Of a DNA stretch of 64,000 bases, positions 7,778-16,101 are shown one piece after another. The notes beneath the pieces are model-generated. The model was not told the DNA's origin, searched no databases, and saw nothing but the letters and a program-made list of their open reading frames with translations. The position numbers were made by a program, and so were the translations under genes. This DNA is from an uncultured Oligoflexales bacterium (GTDB taxonomy: Bacteria > Bdellovibrionota_B > Oligoflexia > Oligoflexales > JAPPIL01): contig OY282434.1 in the NCBI GenBank assembly GCA_958296095.1, forward strand, positions 1,704,001 through 1,768,000, in the 5' to 3' direction. Positions within the stretch are counted from its first letter, which is position 1; every line of letters begins with the position of its first letter.

Positions 7778-10009
7778 ATGTCCCTGTTTAGTAAAAAGAA
7801 TATAGAAATACTTGTGTTTTTAGGTGCCTGGGCACTAGCAAGCATGCTCTACAGACTTAGCCCTGTGGCAGAATTTGTTGAGCAGAAATTTCTGCGTCCG
7901 CTTGAATTCAAGACACGAGAACTGCTCGATCTCGCGCCGCCGCTGGATAGCAGAATCAAGTTACTTACCTATCGGGCCGATCGTCTGTTCCCCTCCAATA
8001 CGGCTTTGCTCAAGGCGTTGGAAAAAATTGCCGCCCGCCAGCCGCGTTCTATCTATGTCGACAATGTCTGGTCGTTCTTTGCCCCTGGCAAGTCGGCAAC
8101 TTTTGCGCAGCAACTAGCACAACTGCCAGTGCCGTTGGTTGTCAGTAGTCGTATTTCTGAATTTGGGCGGCGGGATAATTTGATGGTCAGCATTGACAGC
8201 GAAAAATTTTCCAACGGAGTCAGTGGGGTGGGGTTGCCTTATCGCGTTGGCATACCGTACTCGATCGACAACCACGCGGTGCAAAATTTCGCCCGTATTG
8301 GTCAAGACGAAAGTTATACTCCAGGCTATGTCTACCCGATGTTGAGTTTTGGTTCGCACCTAGCTACCTCCTCCTCCTTTGTTGTGCCCCACGTCGCGCT
8401 GCTGGCGGCGGGGGGGGAATTAGCAACCCATGACGGGCAGGTGTGGTTTGACGGGCAAGAGCTGCCTGTCGCTGAGCGTGGCCAAACTTTGGTTAATTTT
8501 CCGCGGCGGCAAGATTTGCGCACTCGCAGTCATGATTTTGCCGACCTGCTGCTAGATTTTGAACGCGATTTTCTTAGCAGTATTGCCCCCCAAGATGTTA
8601 TCGCGATCTTGCCAGAAGTGCCCTTGAGTGCGCGCTCGGAGCGTTCCAGCTATATTGGCACGATCAAAAGTTCATGGCTAACAGTCGCTTTCCTCAACAG
8701 CGTCATGACATGGCAGTGGCTTATCCCGATGCCCTTCGACGATGTCATCGCCATCCTCTGTTGTCTATTGGGTCTGCTAGCAGTGCGGGTCTTGTCTCGT
8801 AAAATTTTCTTTGCCATGATGTATGTTGCCATTGCCAGCGTGGGCTTGGCCTGCTTTATGTTTTTTGATCTGCTGACGACGTGGCCGTTGTGGGCGGCAG
8901 GATTTTATCTGGGGGTGCGTTCAGATTATTTTTTGCGCATGCTGTCGTTGACAGAAGAAAATTTTATCAAAATCACCGCACCTCGCCGTGAACCCACTGA
9001 ACATCTGGTCAGCGCTATGTTCATCGACATGGTCGGTTTCTCCATGTCCTCCGAAGACTTAACCCCGCGCCTGGCCTTAGCTCGCTTGAGTTCTAACATT
9101 ACCTATCTCAAAGAAAAAATTTATCGTCATGGCGGTGAAGTCAACAAAACACTGGGGGATGGTTTGCTCGCCTATTTCGGCTATCCTGTGGCTAGCAATA
9201 ACCGCAATCACGCCGAAGCTGCACTCAGCTGTGCAATTGAAATTCAACAGGACTGCCTGCAACGTTGTGTCGAAAAAAATGACAGTCTTTACACCTATCC
9301 ACTGCGCATTGGCATCAATACCGACTTGGTTTATATCGGTGTAATCGGTGACGATCGCGATATTTCGTTGGTTGGCAGTGCGGTAATCTTTGCCGCTCGC
9401 CTTGAAGCTGCCTGTGAACCATTTCGGATAATGTTGGGTAGCACGACAAGAAAATTCTTGAGCGAAAATTTTCTCGCTGACAACCAAGGCTTAAACAAAA
9501 GATGGGTAAAGATAAAGCATTATGAAAAACTTTTTGAAGCTTACGAATACAATCCGTTTCATGGTGATTTAGTCAAACAATCACAGGCTAAAAGATCATA
9601 CCGCACTTATCTCAACCTCGACAAAGATCGCGATTATCGCCGCTGGCCAATTCCTGAACGTGAGTCTCTGACCATGCGCTGGGGTGACGATCAAGCCGTG
9701 ATACTAAACGTTTCCAACTGCGGCTTTGCTATTGAAACTAGTCGTTATCTTGCCAAAGGTGTGGTCATTGAAGTTATGCTACATTCTAAAATAGATATGG
9801 TAGAATACACGCTACAAAAATCAGGACTGCTGCCCTTTCGCATTGAAATAAAATGGGGACAGCCAGTCGAAAACAGCCAAAAATTTAAACAAGGGGTGCG
9901 TATTACCAGTCTCAATCAAGAACAAGGCGAAATGCTTCTCAACATCTGTCTGGGCGTTTTGCCCGCCAGCTCTGGGGGGCAAGATGATGTGGAGGTTCAC
10001 GGTGCGTAG
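7778..10009 (+). CDS. CHASE2 - adenylate/guanylate cyclase - PilZ protein
   Basis: One transmembrane segment at residues 9-22 precedes an extracytoplasmic CHASE2-type sensor (to about 290). Three hydrophobic segments (about 295-375) lead to a class III nucleotidyl cyclase domain (about 405-580). Metal-binding Asp417 is in FIDMVGFS and Asp461 is in NKTLGDGLLAYFG. The C-terminal part (about 605-730) is PilZ-like, with an RxxxR element (R618-R622, RDYRR) and NVSNCG at 644-649, which matches the (D/N)xSxxG of c-di-GMP-binding PilZ domains. The predicted job is membrane-bound cAMP synthesis gated by a periplasmic signal and possibly by c-di-GMP. The gene appears monocistronic. Confidence 0.85.
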   Translation: MSLFSKKNIEILVFLGAWALASMLYRLSPVAEFVEQKFLRPLEFKTRELLDLAPPLDSRIKLLTYRADRLFPSNTALLKALEKIAARQPRSIYVDNVWSFFAPGKSATFAQQLAQLPVPLVVSSRISEFGRRDNLMVSIDSEKFSNGVSGVGLPYRVGIPYSIDNHAVQNFARIGQDESYTPGYVYPMLSFGSHLATSSSFVVPHVALLAAGGELATHDGQVWFDGQELPVAERGQTLVNFPRRQDLRTRSHDFADLLLDFERDFLSSIAPQDVIAILPEVPLSARSERSSYIGTIKSSWLTVAFLNSVMTWQWLIPMPFDDVIAILCCLLGLLAVRVLSRKIFFAMMYVAIASVGLACFMFFDLLTTWPLWAAGFYLGVRSDYFLRMLSLTEENFIKITAPRREPTEHLVSAMFIDMVGFSMSSEDLTPRLALARLSSNITYLKEKIYRHGGEVNKTLGDGLLAYFGYPVASNNRNHAEAALSCAIEIQQDCLQRCVEKNDSLYTYPLRIGINTDLVYIGVIGDDRDISLVGSAVIFAARLEAACEPFRIMLGSTTRKFLSENFLADNQGLNKRWVKIKHYEKLFEAYEYNPFHGDLVKQSQAKRSYRTYLNLDKDRDYRRWPIPERESLTMRWGDDQAVILNVSNCGFAIETSRYLAKGVVIEVMLHSKIDMVEYTLQKSGLLPFRIEIKWGQPVENSQKFKQGVRITSLNQEQGEMLLNICLGVLPASSGGQDDVEVHGA

Positions 10010-10030
10010 GGGGGCAAGCTGCACAGAAAA

Positions 10031-10759
10031 TCAAGTGGTGCTGAAGCCGCGGCCTAGGTAGGTTTTAATTACTTGGGGGTCGGCGGCAACTTCTTGCGGT
10101 TTACCCCTGGCAATGACTTTACCGTCGCTAAGCACGCAGACACGATCGCAGATGCTCAGTGTCTCGCGCACATTGTGGTCGGTGATGAGCACACCCAAGC
10201 CAGCGTTGCGCAGATCGGTGATCAAGGCTTGTATTTCCCGTACCGTCAGCGGGTCGATGCCAGAGAAGGGTTCGTCCAACAGCAGAAACTGCGGCTTGCT
10301 AATCAAGGCACGGGCAATCTCCACGCGGCGTCGCTCGCCACCCGATAGCGAGATGCCCGCCAGTTTACGCACATGTGTTAGCTGAAATTTTTCCAACAAC
10401 TGTGCACACATAGCCGCACGTTGGGGGCGCGGCACGCGACAGAGCGGCATGACGGCCAACAGGTTCTGCTCGACCGTCATTTTTTGAAAAATAGAGCTGT
10501 CCTGCGGTAGATAGCTGATGCCACGACGCGCACGACGATGCAGTGGCAGGGTAGTTATGTCCTCGCCGTGCAGAAAAACACGTCCCTGCTCCGCCGCCAA
10601 CAACCCAACCATCAGATAGAAAACGGTAGTTTTGCCCGCACCGTTCGGCCCCAGCAAGCCAACCACCTCGTTGCGGCAGACGTGGAAGGAGACATCATCA
10701 GCGACACGGCGGTTAGCAAAGGACTTGCCTAGCCCGACCGCATGCAGACCTTCACTCAC
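10031..10759 (-). CDS. lptB: LPS export ABC transporter ATPase LptB
   Basis: This is a cytoplasmic ABC ATPase that powers lipopolysaccharide extraction by LptFG. Walker A (GPNGAGKTT), signature (LSGGERRRVEIARAL), Walker B (FLLLDEPFSGID) and the switch His (TDHNVRE) are all present in 242 residues, the usual LptB length. GTG at 10759 is the start; its GTGA overlaps the stop of lptA, which indicates translational coupling. It is the last gene of the pyrG-kpsF-lptC-lptA-lptB run. No lptF/G is in the window. Confidence 0.95.
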   Translation of the reverse strand: MSEGLHAVGLGKSFANRRVADDVSFHVCRNEVVGLLGPNGAGKTTVFYLMVGLLAAEQGRVFLHGEDITTLPLHRRARRGISYLPQDSSIFQKMTVEQNLLAVMPLCRVPRPQRAAMCAQLLEKFQLTHVRKLAGISLSGGERRRVEIARALISKPQFLLLDEPFSGIDPLTVREIQALITDLRNAGLGVLITDHNVRETLSICDRVCVLSDGKVIARGKPQEVAADPQVIKTYLGRGFSTT

Positions 10760-11205
10760 TGCGGCTCCGATCGAATTACTCCCTCAGCCTCCGTGACCTT
10801 AATCCAGCCTGTATGCAGGTAGTAGATAATTTGCGACCCGCGGATGGTATTGCCACCCCGCGTCGCCTGGGCGCGCCCCGACAGCACAATGCTCTCTTGC
10901 GGCAGCAGTTCGGCTCGGTCGCAACTGCCGCGGACTTTTGCTGTGCCGTGGCCAAAACTGAACCGCACCTGCCCGCGCAGTTCGACCTTCACGATCGCGT
11001 CACGCCCCATTTTGCGTGCACCACCATCAAAATAAATGCGGGCGGTGTCAGCTTGCACTTGCACATTGCCCTGCTTGATTTCCACCTCGTCTTCAAGATT
11101 GATGACATTACCTTGGGTCGAGGCCTTGAGGCCTTTGCTGCGCCACTTGATGGGGCTGGCCAGTACGGTGCTACTGGCTAGGGCGGTCAGCAGAATAAGC
11201 TTCAC
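10756..11205 (-). CDS. lptA: Periplasmic LPS transport protein LptA (OstA-like)
   Basis: The short signal peptide MKLILLTALASSTVLA precedes an OstA/LptA beta-jellyroll. It shows the alternating pattern expected for the LPS bridge, for instance GNVINLEDEVEIKQGNVQVQ, ADTARIYF and a late GGNTIRGSQIIYY. The length of 149 residues fits small LptA proteins. The GTG start at 11205 lies 35 bp inside the end of lptC, directly behind a purine-rich GGAGGTGGAGG stretch. Confidence 0.88.
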   Translation of the reverse strand: MKLILLTALASSTVLASPIKWRSKGLKASTQGNVINLEDEVEIKQGNVQVQADTARIYFDGGARKMGRDAIVKVELRGQVRFSFGHGTAKVRGSCDRAELLPQESIVLSGRAQATRGGNTIRGSQIIYYLHTGWIKVTEAEGVIRSEPQ

Positions 11206-11653
11206 CCTCCACCTCCCCTAGCAACGTCAGTTGTCCGTCTGCCAGCACATAGCTAAAACCGTCGTGTCCGTGTAAACGCATGCCACCACCCTCAATCTGC
11301 ACCGCGGCATCGCTGAACACCTTGCCGTGGGCGAAAGTTGCCCGTGTCGTGCGCAACACATGCCCCTCGCTGGCAAACAGTACTTCGCCTTGCAACTCAA
11401 CCCGTGCGCGGCCAAGCTCAAGGGTGGGGCGCGCCGCGGCGGCAAAGAGCAGCGTTGCCTGCTGTGCTTTTACCTGCTGCACGACATGTGCGCCGCGGTA
11501 ACGTTGCCAGGTAATGCCTTCGCCATGTGTCTTGAAGCGGTCGTCGCGGCTGGTGAGGGCGAACTCTGTCGGGGGTCGCAACCATACGTAGTGCATCAGA
11601 AAGAGCAGCGCGGCACAGAACAACACCATCAATATGCGGTGCAGCTTGGTCAT
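11171..11653 (-). CDS. lptC: LPS export protein LptC
   Basis: A single N-terminal membrane anchor (residues 6-24, ILMVLFCAALLFLMHYVWL) is followed by an OstA-like domain with repeated beta-strand pairs such as ARVELQGEVLF and LRTTRATFAHG. This is the layout of LptC, which passes LPS from LptBFG to LptA. Its ATG overlaps the TGA stop of kpsF (ATGA). Sequence conservation in LptC is low, so position in the operon carries much of the weight. Confidence 0.85.
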   Translation of the reverse strand: MTKLHRILMVLFCAALLFLMHYVWLRPPTEFALTSRDDRFKTHGEGITWQRYRGAHVVQQVKAQQATLLFAAAARPTLELGRARVELQGEVLFASEGHVLRTTRATFAHGKVFSDAAVQIEGGGMRLHGHDGFSYVLADGQLTLLGEVEGEAYSADRPSQ

Positions 11654-12615
11654 ATTTCACCTCCTGCCATCAGCTCGTGCAGCCTGACGACACCGAGCAG
11701 TTGGTTGGTGGAGCTAGGAACGAGGAACAGGGCGGTGATACGGTGCTGCTCCATGCGTTGCACCGCCTCAGCAACGCACATGTCGGGCGTTACGGTTTGG
11801 GGTGGTTGGGTCATTAGTTTGGCGGCGGACATGGCAAAAGCCTGGTCACGATGTTGTGTCAGGGCACGGCGGACATCGCCGTCGGTAATGGCCCCGAGCA
11901 AATTATCTGCGGCATCGACGACGGCAACGATGCCGTGATTATAGCTGGAGACACCGTGCAGCACCGCGAAAAAATCCGCCTGCGGTGAGACGGTCGTTGC
12001 CTGTTGTTGAAAGTCAGCCACTGCTTGCAAGCGTCTTCCCAAACTGCCGCCAGGGTGGAGGCGGGCGAATTGGCGCGTTGTGAAGCCGCGTTGTTTCATC
12101 AGTGCCGCGGCCAGCGCGTCGCCGAGTGCCAGTGCGGTAATCGCTGAAGAAGTTGGGGCCAGACCGAGCGGGCAAGCTTCTTCCTGCACCGAGCCATCGA
12201 GCACGATGTCAGCCAGACTGGACAGCGTCGAGGCTAGTCGCCCGGTGATGGCGATGATGGGCAACTGCAAGTGTGTGGCATAACGGCAGACGGCATTGAC
12301 CTCATAGGTCTCGCCGCCGAAGGCGATGGCTAGCAGCACGTCTCCCTGGTGCAGCAGACCGAAGTCACCGTGCAATGCTTCAGCGGGGTGCAAAAAAAAC
12401 GACGGCGAGCCGGTGCTGGACAGCGTGGCGGAAATTTTGCGGGCAATATGCCCTGACTTTCCCAGGCCACTGACCACCACCCGTCCTTTGCAAGCGGCGA
12501 TACAGTTGAGCGCATGGGCGAAGCTGTTGTCAAGACGCTGAGCGGCGCGGCGAATAGCCTCGGCTTCGGCTTGCAGGCATTCACGTCCGTAATTGATGAT
12601 CTCTAGCGGTTGCAA
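11650..12615 (-). CDS. kdsD: D-arabinose-5-phosphate isomerase (KpsF/KdsD)
   Basis: The SIS sugar-isomerase domain (VVVSGLGKSGHIARKISATL, then LHPAEALHGDFGLL) is followed by two CBS domains. It makes arabinose 5-phosphate for KDO and hence LPS inner core. The open frame reaches back to 12708, well inside pyrG, but the better start is TTG 12615. GGAGG lies ten bases before it, the protein becomes 321 residues as usual for the family, and it begins just before the conserved EIINYGREC. This gives a 13-bp overlap with pyrG. No kdsA lies between pyrG and this gene, unlike several related operons. Confidence 0.92.
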   Translation of the reverse strand: MQPLEIINYGRECLQAEAEAIRRAAQRLDNSFAHALNCIAACKGRVVVSGLGKSGHIARKISATLSSTGSPSFFLHPAEALHGDFGLLHQGDVLLAIAFGGETYEVNAVCRYATHLQLPIIAITGRLASTLSSLADIVLDGSVQEEACPLGLAPTSSAITALALGDALAAALMKQRGFTTRQFARLHPGGSLGRRLQAVADFQQQATTVSPQADFFAVLHGVSSYNHGIVAVVDAADNLLGAITDGDVRRALTQHRDQAFAMSAAKLMTQPPQTVTPDMCVAEAVQRMEQHRITALFLVPSSTNQLLGVVRLHELMAGGEI

Positions 12616-14213
12616 CGCTGGGCCGCCTCCACGAATGAACGAAACAGCGGATGTGCACGCCGTGGCGAGCTTTGCAGTTCGGGGTGAAACTGACAGCAGA
12701 TAAACCACACATGTCCTTGCAGCTCCATGACTTCAACCATCGTCTCGTCAGGGGACAAGCCTACACAACGCATGCCGTGCGTAGCAAATCGTGCCCGAAA
12801 ACTGTTGTTGAATTCAAAGCGATGCCGATGCCGCTCGCTAATTTCATCCACACCATAAATAGCGAAAGCTCGCGAATCACGGGCAAGTTTGCAGGGATAT
12901 GCACCGAGACGCATCGTGCCACCCTTGTCCTCCCGCTCTCTTTGCGCGGGCATCAAGTCGACGATGAGATCTTGCGGCGGGGGGTCGAATTCAGCGCTGC
13001 CAGCATTGTGCAATCCCAACTCGTGCCGGGCAAATTCAATCATCGCCAACTGCATGCCATAGCAAATACCGAGAAAGGGCAGGTTATGGCGACGGCAGTA
13101 GCTGATGGTTTGAATCTTGCCGCCGATGCCACGTTCACCGAAACCGCCAGGCACAATTACCCCTTGCAGTTTCGACAAGATATGGTCGATGTTGTCCTGC
13201 TCAAGTTGCTCGGCATCGATATAGCTAACTTCGATCTGCAGGCGGGTGTCGATGCCTGCATGGATCAGAGCTTCGTGCACAGATTTGTAGGAATCGATAA
13301 CATCGACATATTTGCCGACAATGCCGACCTGGCACTTGCCGCGCGGCGCATCGAGACTGTCGCTGATCTTTTGCCAGACGGTAAGGTCGGGACGGCGTGT
13401 CCAGATTTTGAGTTTATCGACGATGACTTGGTCGAGACCTTGCTGGTAAAAATGCAGCGGCAGTTTGTAGATGCTGTCGAGGTCTTGCGCTTGAATGGCA
13501 GCTTGCTGGGGCACGGCGCAGGTTAGCGATATTTTTTGCAATACTCGTGGTGGTATTGGACGAGAGGCACGACAGATGAGCACGTCAGGCTGAATGCCTG
13601 TTTGGCGTAAATTTTTCACCGAGTGTTGCGTGGGCTTGGTCTTCAGTTCTTGGGCCGCCTCTAGCCAAGGGACAAGGGTAACGTGCACGAACAGCACGTG
13701 CTCGCCGCTTAGTTCGCTGCGCAGCTGCCGGATGGCTTCGAGGAACGGCAGGCTTTCGATGTCGCCGACCGTGCCGCCAATCTCAACGATCGCTACATCC
13801 GCATGCTGTGTTGGTGCCAGGAGGCGACGGCGAATTTCATCGGTGATATGGGGGACGACCTGCACTGTGCCACCGAGATAATCGCCGCGGCGTTCCTTAT
13901 TGATGACGGCATCGTAGACCCTCCCAGTCGAAAAACTGTTGTCGGCATTCATCACCGCATTGGTGAAACGCTCGTAGTGGCCGAGATCGAGGTCGGTCTC
14001 AGCGCCATCGTGGGTGACGAAGACTTCGCCGTGTTGCCGCGGGTTCATCGTGCCAGGATCGACGTTGAGGTAGGGATCGACTTTGATCAGGGTCACCCGC
14101 AAGCCTCTCGTCTCTAGCAGCGCCCCGACACTAGCGGCAACCAGCCCCTTGCCGAGCGAAGAGACCACCCCGCCAGTGACGAAAATAAATTTGGTTGGTC
14201 GGGTGGTGTTCAC
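12603..14213 (-). CDS. pyrG: CTP synthase
   Basis: The synthetase domain begins TKFIFVTGGVVSSLGKGL, and the C-terminal class I glutamine amidotransferase has its nucleophile in FLGICYGMQ and the His-Glu pair in CCQFHPE. It converts UTP to CTP, which the KDO pathway uses (CMP-KDO); that fits its place at the head of the lpt operon. GTG 14213 gives 536 residues, near the E. coli length. The frame is open to a GTG at 14261, but that one lies within a 16-bp tandem repeat and would add an unusual leader. Confidence 0.95.
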   Translation of the reverse strand: MNTTRPTKFIFVTGGVVSSLGKGLVAASVGALLETRGLRVTLIKVDPYLNVDPGTMNPRQHGEVFVTHDGAETDLDLGHYERFTNAVMNADNSFSTGRVYDAVINKERRGDYLGGTVQVVPHITDEIRRRLLAPTQHADVAIVEIGGTVGDIESLPFLEAIRQLRSELSGEHVLFVHVTLVPWLEAAQELKTKPTQHSVKNLRQTGIQPDVLICRASRPIPPRVLQKISLTCAVPQQAAIQAQDLDSIYKLPLHFYQQGLDQVIVDKLKIWTRRPDLTVWQKISDSLDAPRGKCQVGIVGKYVDVIDSYKSVHEALIHAGIDTRLQIEVSYIDAEQLEQDNIDHILSKLQGVIVPGGFGERGIGGKIQTISYCRRHNLPFLGICYGMQLAMIEFARHELGLHNAGSAEFDPPPQDLIVDLMPAQREREDKGGTMRLGAYPCKLARDSRAFAIYGVDEISERHRHRFEFNNSFRARFATHGMRCVGLSPDETMVEVMELQGHVWFICCQFHPELQSSPRRAHPLFRSFVEAAQRCNR

Positions 14214-14240
14214 GCAAGTACTCAAGTGTAAGTGGGAAAT

Positions 14241-14294
14241 GGCACGCCTTGTCTCTGGCACGCCTTGTCTCTGGCACGCCTTGTCTTGGCACGC
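14241..14294. repeat. 16-bp tandem repeat upstream of pyrG
   Basis: The unit GGCACGCCTTGTCTCT occurs twice perfectly, a third time minus one or two bases, and then a partial fourth (GGCACGC). It lies 28-81 bp upstream of the pyrG start, in its likely leader. It creates in-frame GTG codons that lengthen the apparent pyrG reading frame. Confidence 0.85.
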
Positions 14295-14417
14295 ACGCAG
14301 TCTAGCAGATTTTCTCGGCTTGATGCATGCTATTCAATTAACAGCTTGATTTCACGAGGTTATCCTTTCCTCTGGGGGCGGCAGAAAAACCAAGATGGTG
14401 GTGATCCCTGACTTGCA

Positions 14418-14441
14418 CGCGAATATCGGGTTTTTTTCAGG
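14418..14441 (-). other. Array-boundary motif, left edge of array 3
   Basis: This is the inverted, identical copy of the 24 bases at 3167-3190; its core here reads CGCGAATATCGGG toward the array that begins about 35 bases later. The 120 bases between it and the pyrG leader show no gene. Confidence 0.6.
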
Positions 14442-14474
14442 CATAGGCCAGACATCCATCATTTGCTACGCACG

Positions 14475-15796
14475 ACTCTTTGTAACGCTCGCTTCCTAGC
14501 TCGCTTCGCTCGCTACGCTGCTTTTTGTATCGCTCGCTTCCTAGCTCGCTGCATGTTCTCAGGCCACTCTGCGCGCCCTCTCTGCCTGCCCTCAGGTTTC
14601 TCGCGGTTACCCCCACCTCTTGCCTACCGAGAGCTTCATGAAGGGCGCGGTGAGGCCGTTCGCTGCGCTACGGCTTTTTTGTAACGCTCGCTTCCTAGCT
14701 CGCTTCGCTCGCTTCGCTGCTCTTTATAACGCTCGCTTCCTAGCTCGCTCCTTGCGCTCAGACCTCTCGCTATCGCGTTCAGGTCTGCTCCAAGTCTCTC
14801 TGCCTGCCCTCAGGTTTCTCGCGGTTACCCCCACCTCCTCTTGCCTACCGAGAGCTTCATGAAGGGCGCGGTGAGGCCGTTCGCTGCGCTACGGCTTTTT
14901 GTATCGCTCGCTTTCTAGCTCGCTCCCTGTCCTCAGACCACTCGCTCTTGCGTTCAGATTATGCTTTTGCATAAGGCATGTACTTGCACCTATTCGGGGA
15001 GAGAGTTTCTCGGTAGGGCTGCACCGTGCCAAGACAACGGAGGCTTGTGCTAAGTGGTGTCCTTGCCCTCAGGCTCCTCAGCGGTTGCCCACACCTCTTG
15101 CCCACCAAGAGTTCCATGAACGGCACGGGGAGACCGTACGAAAACTCGACCATAAATACTGCCATATTGCTGTCAGACTATGCTTTTAGATAAAGCATGT
15201 GCTTATACATGCTCAGGTCGGGTTTCTCGGTAGGTCTGCTCCGTGCCAAGATAACGGAGGTTTGTGCTAAGTGGTGTCCTTGCCCCCAAGTTTCTCGGTA
15301 GGGCTGCGCCTCGCCCAGCTGCGCTGCGCTGCTCTTTGTATCGCTCGCTTCCTAGCTCGCTGCATGTTCTCAGACCCCTCGCTTTTGCATTCAGGTTATT
15401 CTTTCGCATAGGGCATGTGCTCACAACCTATTTTAGGGAGGGTTTCTCGTTAGGGCTGCGCCTCGCCCAGCTGCGCTGCGCTGCTCTTTGTATCGCTCGC
15501 TTCCTAGCTCGCTGCATGTTCTCAGACCTCTCGTTGTTGCGTTTAGGCTTGCCATTAGATCTCTCGCTCTTGCGTTGAGGCTTGCCTACCGAGAGCCACA
15601 TGAATGGCGCGGCGAGGCCGTTCGCTGCGCTACGACTCTTTGTATCGCTCGCTTCGCCTGCTTTTTTGCCGCTTTCTCGCTCGCTTCGCTCGCTGGACTT
15701 TTTGCCGCTTTCTCGCTCGCTACGCTCGCTGGACTTTTTGCCGCTTTCTCGCTCGCTACGCTCGCTGGACTTTTTGCCGCTTTCTCGCTCCAGCGA
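14475..15796 (+). repeat. Mosaic repeat array 3 (plus orientation)
   Basis: This is the longest array, over 1.3 kb between pyrG and the secA gene cluster. Family modules follow one another in varying order: the CTTCCTAGCTCG stretches, CTTGCCTACCGAGAG stretches, the ACTCGACCATAAATACTGCC segment, and two near-identical segments at 15290-15380 and 15440-15530. It ends in a 36-bp tandem repeat. Long frames on both strands are by-products of the stop-poor repeat words. Confidence 0.85.
15662..15796 (+). repeat. 36-bp tandem repeat, about 3.7 copies
   Basis: The unit begins CTTTTTGCCGCTTTCTCGCT and ends CTCGCTGGA; copies start at about 15662, 15698, 15734 and 15770, and the last is cut off. The first differs by one extra T and one T/A change. 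It forms the right end of array 3, just before a variant of the boundary motif (15799-15810, CCTGATATTCGC). Confidence 0.9.
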
Positions 15797-15824
15797 AACC
15801 TGATATTCGCCTGACTTGTGGCAA

Positions 15825-16088
15825 TCAGGGGGTGCGCAGCATCAACACAATCAGGACGACAAGTACGATAAGTAACAGCAGCGAGATGCTGGCAATGATG
15901 ACCGCGTTCTTCGTGCGCGGCAGATATGCCATGGTGCGTGGCATCATGCTGGTAATCACAGTGCTTTCCCTCCGCTCGTGGCTATCAAACTCCGCCTGAT
16001 AATCCTCGGCGCGGCGGTTTAGTTTCGCGTTCACCTCTGCTTCAATGGCGGCGATGGTTTCGTCCATACGCTGTTGTTCCTGTTTCAC
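15825..16088 (-). CDS. Small C-terminally anchored membrane protein (87 aa)
   Basis: A charged, helical N-terminal half (RMDETIAAIEAEVNAKLNRR) leads to one strongly hydrophobic segment near the C-terminus (NAVIIASISLLLLIVLVVLI) with a short tail. It starts at GTG 16088 behind AGGTGGA, 13 bases after the secA stop, so it is probably cotranscribed with secA. I do not recognise a family. The layout resembles tail-anchored or coiled-coil membrane partners. Confidence 0.6.
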   Translation of the reverse strand: MKQEQQRMDETIAAIEAEVNAKLNRRAEDYQAEFDSHERRESTVITSMMPRTMAYLPRTKNAVIIASISLLLLIVLVVLIVLMLRTP

Positions 16089-16101
16089 GCGTCCACCTTC
16101 G

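Noticed and set aside
11650..12708. 352-residue version of the KdsD gene starting within pyrG
   Set aside because: The first 31 residues are pyrG-overlap sequence. TTG 12615 has GGAGG and gives the family length.
12651..13526. 291-residue plus-strand frame across pyrG
   Set aside because: It is wholly antisense to pyrG, whose motifs are unmistakable, and shows no family features.
15662..15796. CRISPR array (regular 36-bp period)
   Set aside because: There are no unique spacers: the whole unit repeats without variable sequence, and no cas genes are nearby.
14463..15814. Long frames on both strands of the repeat arrays giving recurring peptides such as CNARFLARFARYAAFC
   Set aside because: They recur because the DNA repeats, occur in several frames and both strands, lack ribosome binding sites, and end wherever the module order changes. 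The GC-rich, stop-poor words explain their length.
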